A stretch of 35,162 nucleotides of DNA from UMGS1649 sp045652705. GTDB taxonomy: Bacteria > Bacillota > Clostridia > TANB77 > CAG-465. The translations under genes were made by a program, and so were the position numbers. The DNA is taken from positions 1-35,162 of the forward strand of contig JAZRUV010000036.1 of assembly GCA_045652705.1 (NCBI GenBank), in the 5' to 3' direction. Positions 23,411 through 30,950 of the stretch are shown piece after piece (positions within the stretch are counted from its first letter, which is position 1; the number at the start of each line of letters is the position of its first letter). Below the pieces are notes generated by a model. That model was given only the letters and a program-made list of their open reading frames with translations. It had not been told where the DNA came from and did not search any database.

Positions 23411-24280
23411 ATGATAGATTTACATATGCATACTATTAATTCAGATGGTTCAGATACACCTGAAGAATTACTTAAGAAATGCCAAGAATTAGAACTTGAA
23501 TATATTTCAATAACAGACCATGATACTTGTAAAAGTTATGATGATTTAAGAAGTATTAATATAGAAAAAATATTTAAGGGAAAAATTATACCAGGTTGTG
23601 AATTTACAACACTATATAAGGGTAGAACAATTGAAATATTAGGTTATGGATTAAATACGGATTTAATAAATGTTTGGAGAAGTAAATATTATACCGAAGA
23701 AAGAAGGCAACAGAGAATTGATGATTGTAAAGTTCAGTTAGTAAATAATCTATCTAAAATAGGAATATATGTAGATATAAATACACTAGATACAGATTGT
23801 AGTTATGATAGATCAGTATACAGAAAATTAATATTGAATAAAGAAGAAAATGAGAGAATACTTGGGAAAGGAATATTAGACAATTTAAGTTTTTTATTTA
23901 GAAATTGTATTTCTAATCCAACACATCCCCTATATGTTGATGTTTCTAAATATAGACCAACACCAAAGGAAATAACAGATTTAATTCATAAAGCAGGGGG
24001 GAAAGCATTTTTAGCACATCCATATCTATATATTTTTGATAATACTTTAGATATGGTAACAGATTTGAGAAAAGAATGTGACCTTGATGGGGTAGAAGCA
24101 TTTCATTCTACTTTCACGCTAGAGCAAATGTTAGAAATGCAAGAATATGCAAAGGAGAATAATTTATTTATTTCAGGTGGTAGTGATTATCATGGAGTAA
24201 ACAAACCAGAAATAAAATTACAGATCGGTTCAGATAATTTACATATTAGTAAAAATATATTAGAATGGTACAAAGACTAG
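23411..24280 (+). CDS. PHP-domain phosphoesterase (TrpH/RNase AM-like)
   Basis: 289 residues. Metal ligands of the PHP fold are all visible: HMHT with His5 and His7, SDG at 11-13, TDHD at 35-38, CE at 63-64, AHP near 203 and SDYHG at 258-262. The length and motif spacing fit the stand-alone TrpH-like group, which includes 3',5'-nucleotide bisphosphatases and 5'-3' trimming nucleases. The start ATG has GGAGATG. It is monocistronic, flanked by nearly identical hairpins on both sides; its stop codon lies inside the right-hand hairpin. Confidence 0.87.
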   Translation: MIDLHMHTINSDGSDTPEELLKKCQELELEYISITDHDTCKSYDDLRSINIEKIFKGKIIPGCEFTTLYKGRTIEILGYGLNTDLINVWRSKYYTEERRQQRIDDCKVQLVNNLSKIGIYVDINTLDTDCSYDRSVYRKLILNKEENERILGKGILDNLSFLFRNCISNPTHPLYVDVSKYRPTPKEITDLIHKAGGKAFLAHPYLYIFDNTLDMVTDLRKECDLDGVEAFHSTFTLEQMLEMQEYAKENNLFISGGSDYHGVNKPEIKLQIGSDNLHISKNILEWYKD

Positions 24281-24300
24281 CTCTTAAGGCTAGTCTTTGT
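24270..24300. terminator. Shared bidirectional terminator between the PHP gene and gatD
   Basis: ACAAAGACTAGC (24270-24281) and GCTAGTCTTTGT (24289-24300) form a 12-bp perfect stem with a 7-nt loop. The stop codons of both convergent genes are inside the arms. Confidence 0.88.
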
Positions 24301-25009
24301 TATATTTTGATAAAAATTTGTCATGAGCGGTTTGCTCTAAAGTTAAGTTAAATTCTTTAAAATTAAAACTATCATCTTTAGATAAGATTAATTCTTTACA
24401 AACTTTTTCTAATAGTTTAGGATTTCTAACTAGTAAAGGACCTATTAAATATGTACCATAAAAGTTGTTTTTTCTAAATCCTTCTACTTTAGAATTAGTA
24501 TTTAAACCATATCCTATTTCTACTGTAAATAGAGGGTCGTCTATACCTATGATTTCTCCTTGGTGATTTTCAAAACCAAGTATTTTATCTTTTAATTCAT
24601 TATAATTAAAAACACATTCAGAAACTATACGTTTAGAAGGTCTTTTTGTAGTGTAGCCAAATATATTAAGTGTTTCAATAATATTTTCTTCCTGGTTTAT
24701 TTGCTTTCCGAATAATTCAATAGAATTTCCAGTACAAATAAATAGTTTATTATCTAAAATCATTTGATTAATCTCATCCTTATATTTCACAAGAGTATAT
24801 AGTGCAAGTAATTGATTTTGCTCTGTACCAGCACCCATATAAACTACATCTAACTCATCTAAATTCCAAGGTTCGTTATTTATGCTTAAGTTCTTAATTT
24901 CAACTTCTATTCCTTGTGAAGTCAAAGCTTTCTCTAATGCTAAAACATTACCATTTTCACCATAAAGGTTTAATAAATCATAAAACAAATGTCCAATTAT
25001 TATTTTCAT
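24290..25009 (-). CDS. gatD: Lipid II isoglutaminyl synthase, glutaminase-type subunit GatD
   Basis: 239 residues, class I glutamine amidotransferase of the CobB/CobQ type. GatD supplies ammonia to MurT for amidating the D-Glu of lipid II. The nucleophile is Cys92 in LFICTGNSIELFG. The motif that in Staphylococcus aureus GatD reads GTYLHGP, with the catalytic His, is GTYLIGPLLVRNP here, so position 189 is Ile. NHQGEIIG and GYGLNT are typical of the family. It follows murT with a 2-bp gap, its AGGAGGAC ribosome binding site lying in the last murT codons. Identity by context and fold is solid; glutaminase activity is uncertain. Confidence 0.88.
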   Translation of the reverse strand: MKIIIGHLFYDLLNLYGENGNVLALEKALTSQGIEVEIKNLSINNEPWNLDELDVVYMGAGTEQNQLLALYTLVKYKDEINQMILDNKLFICTGNSIELFGKQINQEENIIETLNIFGYTTKRPSKRIVSECVFNYNELKDKILGFENHQGEIIGIDDPLFTVEIGYGLNTNSKVEGFRKNNFYGTYLIGPLLVRNPKLLEKVCKELILSKDDSFNFKEFNLTLEQTAHDKFLSKYNKD

Positions 25010-25011
25010 TT

Positions 25012-26337
25012 TTAGTCCTCCTTACATTCAAATAATGCTTTAAATGGAGCAACATAGTCAAAGTTTAAAATACCAAAAATGTATTTTGAATCTGTATGGA
25101 AGATTGCATCTTTAGCATCAGGAATATTATCATAAACCTCTATATTGCTAATTCCAGCTAATTTTATGCGTGTGGCAATATCATAAGCGTGTGGCCCTGT
25201 ACAAATAATCTTATCCACATTTAGCGTATTTAATATTTCAAAGTCTATATCATAAAGCCAAGATAAATCGTCAAAGTTATATCTTCTACTAATTTCTTTC
25301 CAGCCAATAACAATTGTTTTACTGCTTTCGAAACGTTGTGCAAAAAGTAGGGACTGATTGAAAGTAGTGCTATTTTCGTTTTTGTTATTTAATACATATA
25401 CATCTTTATCGTTATAACTATAGTGATTATACATTTTATTGTTTTGATTAAGTTCGTTAATATATAATGCAACTTGATTTTTATCCAGTCCTAACTCTGA
25501 ACATACTGTAAAAGCAGCCATCGTGTTATACACACTATATAACAAATCATATTGTAATTTTAATTTTAAATCATTATTTACTGTCATTTCAAAGTTTGTG
25601 TAGTCTAAATTTGTTATGTGGTATTTAGACTCAGGGTGTGAAAAGTCGCATTTAGGGCAATTAAATTTACCGGTACTTTCAAAATGATAATATTGATAGT
25701 CTAGTTTTTGATTACATTTAGGACAATACACAAGATTTAAGTTTTTAAATTTATTGTCTGTATATGACCATTCTGTCTTATCTAATGTATAATACACAGT
25801 GTTGTACTCGTTATCCAAATTAAATTTCATAAGATATGGGTCGTCGCCATTAAGAATTAATGTTGCTCCTTTTGGTAGAGCTTTTTTAACTTCGTTAAAT
25901 ACCATATCAAAATGGCCTTGACGTGGTGGCTGGTCACGAGTAATATTTGTAATTACAATGTGAGATGGTTTTACATCGTTAAATACAAATTTTGCGTATC
26001 TTTCATCCATTTCATAAACAAGCACATCTCCGGCAACTTTGCCAAACATATTGCAATTTTCTAAAAGCATAGTTGTAATACCGGCTGTCAAATTTGCACC
26101 AGATGCATTGTGTACTACTTTATAACCCATTTTCCTATAAACGTGTGCTATTATGCTAGAGGTACTTCCTTTTCCGGATGAACCCGTTACAGCTATAATA
26201 GTTTTAGGTAGTTTAAATTTTTTGAGTAATTTTTTATCTAGTTTTAATGCTATCTCTCCGGGCATAGAACTACCTTTCCCTAATAGTTTACCAGCTAACA
26301 CAACTATTTTCCCTAATAATATTGCTATAAATTTCAT
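25012..26337 (-). CDS. murT: Lipid II isoglutaminyl synthase, Mur ligase-like subunit MurT
   Basis: 441 residues. The N-terminal GKGSSMPGEIALKLD and SGANLTAGI segments and the central Mur ligase ATPase are typical. A four-cysteine zinc ribbon sits within it (Cys205, Cys208, Cys227, Cys230), a known MurT feature. A C-terminal DUF1727 domain follows. The P-loop reads TGSSGKGST (51-59) rather than the common TGTNGKTTT. It activates the D-Glu carboxylate of lipid II with ATP. The RBS is CGAGGTAA. The murT-gatD pair is an operon with a promoter at 26361-26389. Confidence 0.92.
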   Translation of the reverse strand: MKFIAILLGKIVVLAGKLLGKGSSMPGEIALKLDKKLLKKFKLPKTIIAVTGSSGKGSTSSIIAHVYRKMGYKVVHNASGANLTAGITTMLLENCNMFGKVAGDVLVYEMDERYAKFVFNDVKPSHIVITNITRDQPPRQGHFDMVFNEVKKALPKGATLILNGDDPYLMKFNLDNEYNTVYYTLDKTEWSYTDNKFKNLNLVYCPKCNQKLDYQYYHFESTGKFNCPKCDFSHPESKYHITNLDYTNFEMTVNNDLKLKLQYDLLYSVYNTMAAFTVCSELGLDKNQVALYINELNQNNKMYNHYSYNDKDVYVLNNKNENSTTFNQSLLFAQRFESSKTIVIGWKEISRRYNFDDLSWLYDIDFEILNTLNVDKIICTGPHAYDIATRIKLAGISNIEVYDNIPDAKDAIFHTDSKYIFGILNFDYVAPFKALFECKED

Positions 26338-26360
26338 ATTGTTACCTCGCTTATGGCTAT

Positions 26361-26389
26361 ATTATACTCAAATATGTACACATATACAA
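26361..26389 (-). promoter_or_regulatory. Promoter of murT-gatD
   Basis: On the minus strand: TTGTAT (26384-26389), 17-bp spacer, TATAAT (26361-26366). Confidence 0.65.
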
Positions 26390-26428
26390 GATGTGCAACA
26401 CAATTTTAATAACCTTGCTTGACAATGG

Positions 26429-26437
26429 TGATATAAT
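26429..26437 (+). promoter_or_regulatory. Extended -10 upstream of the pseudogene
   Basis: TGATATAAT with no well-placed -35 hexamer. TTGACA at 26419-26424 is too close (7 bp) to serve this -10. Confidence 0.5.
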
Positions 26438-26487
26438 TGAGACACATAAAATAAATAAACTTATCAATAATTTGAAAGGAGAAAAAT

Positions 26488-26657
26488 ATGGTTGAACTTA
26501 TAAAAGAGGTTGCGTCTATTGTTAGGGATTTAGAACTACTCCTGAAAGTATTGCTTTATGCGATGGGATGTTTAAATCGGTTAGAGAAAAAGGTTATGTA
26601 GCGAGGAAAATGATTTTAGACTCTAAAAGTATACTATATGAATTTCGTAAAAAATAA
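26488..26657 (+). pseudogene. Frameshifted, shortened paralogue of the 26814 gene
   Basis: The ATG at 26488 has a good AAAGGAG site. The first 17 codons, MVELIKEVASIVRDLEL, resemble the start of the 26814 protein (MRKVVNEVAELIRDLETL). The frame then stops at 26599-26601 after 37 residues. A one-base deletion near 26536-26538 restores an open frame from 26538 (TPESIALCDGMFKSV...) to a TAA at 26655-26657. This second part aligns loosely with the C-terminal half of the paralogue, suggesting an internal deletion as well. It looks like a decaying copy; a functional 37-residue peptide is a less likely alternative. Confidence 0.65.
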
Positions 26658-26712
26658 ATGTATAATATAACTTAATAAAAAAGCACCCAACAAAGCTTTT
26701 GTTAAGACAAAC

Positions 26713-26742
26713 TTGACATAAAAGAAGAACGTGTGATATAAT
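26713..26742 (+). promoter_or_regulatory. Promoter of the 26814 gene
   Basis: TTGACA (26713-26718), 18-bp spacer, TATAAT (26737-26742) with TGA extended -10. Confidence 0.82.
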
Positions 26743-26813
26743 AATACTTGTTAGAACTTAAAATGTTCTCGAATAATTTCGGGTATAAATGCCCTAAAAA
26801 ATGGGAGGTAAAA

Positions 26814-27080
26814 ATGAGAAAAGTTGTTAACGAGGTTGCAGAGCTTATTCGGGATTTGGAGACGCTTAAACAGCTAACATCAGCTGACGTTGTCTCTACG
26901 CTTGCCATAAAAGATGGGAGACAGATATTTGAAGTGAAACTTACTGTTCAAGAGGTTGCTGCTGAGGCATGTGTCGAAATGCTTAAAGAGGTAAAACAAC
27001 AGAATGATATAAGCGGAAGAATTTCTGTTGCTGAACAGGGAGTGTATAGAATGAAAATAACGGCAACATTTGTAAAATAA
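26814..27080 (+). CDS. Small hypothetical protein with a decayed paralogue upstream
   Basis: 88 residues from the ATG at 26814, which has GGGAGG 5 bp upstream; an in-frame TTG at 26748 lies only a few bases past the expected transcription start. N-terminal helix VVNEVAELIRDLETLKQL, then strand-helix-strand (IFEVKLTVQEVAAEACVEMLKEV ... GVYRMKITATFVK). It is soluble, with no cysteine motif beyond one Cys. Its leader of about 65 nt contains small inverted repeats, AGAAC/GTTCT (26752-26768) and GGG/CCC (26781-26794). It is monocistronic with a strong promoter and a 40-bp palindromic terminator. Function not recognised. Confidence 0.72.
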   Translation: MRKVVNEVAELIRDLETLKQLTSADVVSTLAIKDGRQIFEVKLTVQEVAAEACVEMLKEVKQQNDISGRISVAEQGVYRMKITATFVK

Positions 27081-27089
27081 TATGCTTTC

Positions 27090-27129
27090 AAATATAAAAG
27101 AAGCACCAATTGGTGCTTCTTTTATATTT
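27090..27129. terminator. 40-bp perfect palindrome, bidirectional terminator
   Basis: Two perfect 20-bp arms meet at CCAATTGG (centre between 27109 and 27110). As RNA it folds to an 18-bp stem with an AATT loop; both ends are A/T-rich, serving both strands. The convergent flippase gene's stop codon begins at the next base. Confidence 0.9.
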
Positions 27130-28713
27130 TTAAAATCTGCTAAATACTTTATTAAGTATAGGAATAGATTTTTGTTCTTCTTTGGTTAATGTTTTTTGTG
27201 TTAGAAGTAATAAGAAATATACTAACGCACCAACAATTATACTTATTCCCATATTTAACACATTGCTTGTAATTATCATGCCTAATCCTTTATATGTGAA
27301 ATGAACAGCGATTCCCATTGCTATAGCTGCAAATAAAGGTTTTATAATAACGTTTTTTACATCTTGTTTGCTCTTTAACGCTTTATAAAGTACAGTCGTA
27401 ACTATTAAGCAGTTAACAAAGTGATAAATTATAGTTGTAATTGGAACTATTATTTCACCATATATAGGGATAAGAGTTACATTTAATATATATTTAACAA
27501 CTGCTGCAACTACTACAGAAAGTCCAGGGACTATAAGTTTTCCTATACCATTTAATGCCCCTTGTGCAACTTGAGCTAAGAGTGAGAATATAATTGCCCA
27601 AGCTTCTATTTGTAGTAATAATGAACCTTGTGGTGCATTTGGAAATATTGCTTGGAATATAGGTTCTGCCAAAATAACTAGGCCTATAGTACAAGGTAGG
27701 GCTATTATAGAAGATAATTTCATTGAAAAATTAATTCTATCTTGAGCTCCTTTGTAATCTTTTTTTACCATAAATTCTGTGATCATTGGTATAAGTGGAG
27801 TAACAATTGCCACGTTAAATGTATGTGGAATTGAAACCAATATATCTACTTTACCAACAATAATACCATAAATTTCATTAGCTTTCTCTAAAGAGTAACT
27901 ATAGTTTTGAAGCCCCTCCATAACAGATAAAACATCTACGAGTCCAGATAGTGATACAACTATACTTGCAAAAGAGATAGGGATAACATATTTCATAATC
28001 CTTTTTACTGTTACTTTTGTGCTTTCTACAATATGAGGTGTTGCGTTACGAATGTTTTCATGAATACTATATTTGTTCTTTTGATAGAACATATACAAAT
28101 ACACCAAAGCGACTAATGTGGACACAGCTGTAGCCGCTGTTGAACCCATTGCCATTATTTCTGGAGATTTTCCCATAAGCATAAGAACAAATACTACTGA
28201 ACATACACTATTTACAATTTGTTCTATTACTTGTGCCACACTGTGTGCAGATACATTTTGCATTCCTATAAAATAACCTCTAAAAACAGATGCTATTGAT
28301 ACAAAAAGTATAGATGGTGCAAGTGTTGCTAAAGTCCCAGCTACACCAGGGTTAGATAATAAGTGTATAGCTATAAAATCTGCCCCGAAGAATAATAATG
28401 TAGCAAAAAATAATCCTACTAATGTAAATATCTGAGTTGCAGTTTTAAATACTTTGTGCGCACCTTTGTGATCACCCACTGCCATTTTTTCTGCAACTAG
28501 TTTAGATATTGCATTTGGTACTCCTGTTGTTGCAATAGCTAGTATAAACACATATACTTTATAACCAGTTCCATAGTAACTATTACCAGCATCTTGGAAT
28601 CCTTCTATATTTGTAAGGATTACCCTATATATAAATCCCATAAGTTTTATCAAAAGTTGAGCACCCATAACAACTGCCACGCTTTTCATAAAAGTTTGTT
28701 TTTTAATAGCCAA
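27130..28713 (-). CDS. Lipid flippase of the MurJ/SpoVB (polysaccharide export) family
   Basis: 527 residues with about 14 hydrophobic segments, the MOP-superfamily layout. The N-terminus has KLMGFIYRVILTN, a family motif (KxLGFxxRxxLxR-like). Such proteins flip lipid II (MurJ/YtgP) or act in the spore cortex (SpoVB). Length and motif fit both YtgP and SpoVB. The start ATG has AAGGGGGC. The promoter is at 28741-28769. Its position near murT-gatD and the TagO-type transferase supports an envelope role. Which paralogue it is cannot be told from this window. Confidence 0.85.
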   Translation of the reverse strand: MAIKKQTFMKSVAVVMGAQLLIKLMGFIYRVILTNIEGFQDAGNSYYGTGYKVYVFILAIATTGVPNAISKLVAEKMAVGDHKGAHKVFKTATQIFTLVGLFFATLLFFGADFIAIHLLSNPGVAGTLATLAPSILFVSIASVFRGYFIGMQNVSAHSVAQVIEQIVNSVCSVVFVLMLMGKSPEIMAMGSTAATAVSTLVALVYLYMFYQKNKYSIHENIRNATPHIVESTKVTVKRIMKYVIPISFASIVVSLSGLVDVLSVMEGLQNYSYSLEKANEIYGIIVGKVDILVSIPHTFNVAIVTPLIPMITEFMVKKDYKGAQDRINFSMKLSSIIALPCTIGLVILAEPIFQAIFPNAPQGSLLLQIEAWAIIFSLLAQVAQGALNGIGKLIVPGLSVVVAAVVKYILNVTLIPIYGEIIVPITTIIYHFVNCLIVTTVLYKALKSKQDVKNVIIKPLFAAIAMGIAVHFTYKGLGMIITSNVLNMGISIIVGALVYFLLLLTQKTLTKEEQKSIPILNKVFSRF

Positions 28714-28740
28714 AATAAAGCCCCCTTAAATTTAACTAAT

Positions 28741-28769
28741 ATTATATAATACAAAACTCTCGTTTTCAA
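28741..28769 (-). promoter_or_regulatory. Promoter of the flippase gene
   Basis: On the minus strand: TTGAAA (28764-28769), 17-bp spacer, TATAAT (28741-28746). Confidence 0.78.
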
Positions 28770-28860
28770 CAGCAAACAGTTTTAAATTTTAATGAGTATA
28801 TAACAACTAAATATAGGAAATACTATTTTAAGAACAATTATGCTATAATATGGGAATTTA

Positions 28861-28898
28861 TTGACTTAAAGTGTATATTGTGATAATATTATGTCGAA
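28861..28898 (+). promoter_or_regulatory. Promoter of the phosphatase-tagO operon, with a TGTCGAA site at the start point
   Basis: TTGACT (28861-28866), 17-bp spacer, TAATAT (28884-28889) with TGA extended -10. TGTCGAA at 28892-28898, a Spo0A-box match (TGNCGAA), sits at the predicted transcription start, where binding would repress. Confidence 0.7.
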
Positions 28899-28916
28899 AA
28901 AAGAGAGTGATTATTT

Positions 28917-29372
28917 TTGATACATGTTATATTTATATGCACTGGAAATATTTGTAGAAGTGCAATGGCAGATGGCTATCTAAAATATAGGATAAAAGAG
29001 TTAGGAAAAGAACAACAGGTTACTGTAAGTTCAGCAGGAACACATGCAATGCAAGGTGATGTATCTCCAATTAATGCAAAACGTGCTATTGAAAAGTATG
29101 GAGCAGATATAAGTTTGCATACAGCAACAACATTAGAAAAATCTAATTTACAACAGGCAACATACATATTAGTTATGACACAAAGACATAAAAGAGATGT
29201 TATAGCAAGATATCCAAATCTTGCAGATAAAGTAAAGCTTCTAGGCGAATATGCTAAGGATAAAAAATATAAAGAAATAGATGACCCTTGGGGATATAGT
29301 TTTGATGTATATGAAAAATGTGCAAAAGAGATAGTAGATAGTATAGAAGGATTTATTAACGACGAGTTATAG
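28917..29372 (+). CDS. Low-molecular-weight protein tyrosine phosphatase
   Basis: 151 residues. The catalytic P-loop CTGNICRS begins at Cys8 and the acid/base Asp123 lies in DDPWG. In the arginine phosphatase YwlE the residue after Asn is Thr; here it is Ile12, which is typical of tyrosine phosphatases. The start codon is TTG at 28917 with AGAGAGTGA upstream; no alternative start precedes the P-loop. It is followed after 11 bp by a TagO/WecA-type gene, a pairing consistent with control of envelope polysaccharide synthesis. Confidence 0.9.
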   Translation: MIHVIFICTGNICRSAMADGYLKYRIKELGKEQQVTVSSAGTHAMQGDVSPINAKRAIEKYGADISLHTATTLEKSNLQQATYILVMTQRHKRDVIARYPNLADKVKLLGEYAKDKKYKEIDDPWGYSFDVYEKCAKEIVDSIEGFINDEL

Positions 29373-29383
29373 GGGAGAATAAT

Positions 29384-30487
29384 ATGGAATATTTAATATA
29401 TGGGGGAGTATTACTATTTTCATTTATAGTAAGTTTTATAACAGTACCGGGGGCTATAAAGTTGGCTCATAAATTAGGAATAATAGATAATCCAAAACAA
29501 GACGATAGAAGAGTACATAAAGCGCCAACGCCTAGAGTTGGTGGAATAGCAATGGTTGCAGGTGTTATGCTTTCGGTGTTGTTATTTTGCATATTATCAT
29601 TTTTCATGGAAATAAATATAGATAACAGGCTAATAGGTTATGTATTAGGAGCGGTTGTAATAATTACAATGGGCTTTGTAGATGATTTAAAAAATCTAAA
29701 ACCATTGTATAAATTTTTACTACAATTAATCGCAGGGATGGTAATCTATGTATTTGGAATAAGTATAGTGGGAATAAAAATACCGTTTATTTATCCACAA
29801 ATGATAGATTTTGGTATTTGGGCATTCCCAATAACTTTAATGTGGGTACTAGGAATTACAAATGCGGTAAACTTAATTGACGGGTTAGATGGGCTAGCAG
29901 CAGGTATATCTTCTATAGCTAGTGTATCTTTGCTTATAATATTTGCAATAGTTGGAGCGCCTGTAGAAGCGTTAATTATTACTATAGCTTTAGTTGGAGC
30001 CACAGTAGGATTCTTGCCATATAATTTCAATCCAGCAAAAACATTTATGGGAGATACAGGTTCAAACTTTTTAGGATATACTTTAGCGACCGTATCAATA
30101 ATGGGAATGGCCAAAGGTTATACGATTTTAGCAATAGTTGCACCACTTATTGTTTGTGGAGTTCCAGTTTTCGATATGTTATTTGCAATTGTTAGAAGAC
30201 TTGCAAAGCATCAAAAACTAACTGCACCAGATAAAGGGCACATACATCATAGGTTGTTAAAACACGGATTTTCACAAAAACAAGCAGTGTTAATACTATA
30301 TGGTTTAACAAGTATATTAGGAATAACAGCAGTAACTTTAGTTACTGGAATGACAAAACAAGGAATACTTTGCATAATTTTAGCTATAATAATATGGGTA
30401 ATAGGTTATGTATATAATGACTTAAAACTAAAAAGAAATACTATGATACCAGAAGAAACAAGTTCAGAAAGTAAGAAAGGGGAATAG
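29384..30487 (+). CDS. tagO: Undecaprenyl-phosphate GlcNAc-1-phosphate transferase (TagO/WecA type)
   Basis: 367 residues, about 10-11 transmembrane helices. Family motifs are all present: VDDL (99-102), NAVNLIDGLDGL (160-171), FMGDTGS (221-227) and HIHH (286-289). It transfers sugar-1-phosphate to undecaprenyl phosphate, the first step of wall teichoic acid or related glycopolymers. The C-terminal tail is hydrophilic. The RBS is GGGGAGAA. yqeY follows 3 bp after the stop, so it sits in an operon of phosphatase, tagO, yqeY and the M16 pair. The precise sugar is not decidable here. Confidence 0.92.
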   Translation: MEYLIYGGVLLFSFIVSFITVPGAIKLAHKLGIIDNPKQDDRRVHKAPTPRVGGIAMVAGVMLSVLLFCILSFFMEINIDNRLIGYVLGAVVIITMGFVDDLKNLKPLYKFLLQLIAGMVIYVFGISIVGIKIPFIYPQMIDFGIWAFPITLMWVLGITNAVNLIDGLDGLAAGISSIASVSLLIIFAIVGAPVEALIITIALVGATVGFLPYNFNPAKTFMGDTGSNFLGYTLATVSIMGMAKGYTILAIVAPLIVCGVPVFDMLFAIVRRLAKHQKLTAPDKGHIHHRLLKHGFSQKQAVLILYGLTSILGITAVTLVTGMTKQGILCIILAIIIWVIGYVYNDLKLKRNTMIPEETSSESKKGE

Positions 30488-30490
30488 ATT

Positions 30491-30940
30491 ATGGGAATAA
30501 AGCAAGATTTAATGGCAGCTTTAAAAGAAGCAATGCAAAATAAAGATACATTAAAAAAGGATACAATTACAATGCTTAGAGCAGCAATACTACAAGTTGA
30601 GAAGGACGGACAAAAAGAACTTACTGAAAGTGAAATGCAGGCAATAGTTGCAAAAGAAGTTAAAAAGAGAAAAGAATCAATTGCAGACTTTGAAAAAGGC
30701 GGAAGACAAGATTTAGTTGAGCAAACAAATAAAGAGATAGAAATTCTATCTAATTATTTACCAGAACAACTAAGTGAAGCACAAGTGGTAGAATTAGTTG
30801 TAGCTACAATAAATACAGTTGGTGCAACTGGGATGAAAGATATGGGTAAAGTAATGGGTGCACTTCGTGAAAAAACAGCAGGAAAAGCAGATGGCAAATT
30901 AGTATCAGATGTAGTTAAAGCAGAACTTGCCAAAAAATAA
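30491..30940 (+). CDS. yqeY: GatB/YqeY domain protein
   Basis: 149 residues. It has the YqeY layout, with the DTLKKDTITMLRAAILQVE, RKESIADFEKGGRQDLVEQ and GMKDMGKVMGAL segments. It is related to the tRNA-binding tail domain of the GatB amidotransferase subunit; free YqeY proteins have no firmly established role. The RBS AAAGGGG overlaps the end of tagO. The next gene starts 10 bp downstream. Confidence 0.92.
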   Translation: MGIKQDLMAALKEAMQNKDTLKKDTITMLRAAILQVEKDGQKELTESEMQAIVAKEVKKRKESIADFEKGGRQDLVEQTNKEIEILSNYLPEQLSEAQVVELVVATINTVGATGMKDMGKVMGALREKTAGKADGKLVSDVVKAELAKK

Positions 30941-30950
30941 AGGAGTAAAA

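Noticed and set aside
26419..26424. TTGACA as the -35 of the pseudogene promoter
   Set aside because: Only 7 bp from the TATAAT; no suitable -10 lies 16-18 bp downstream.
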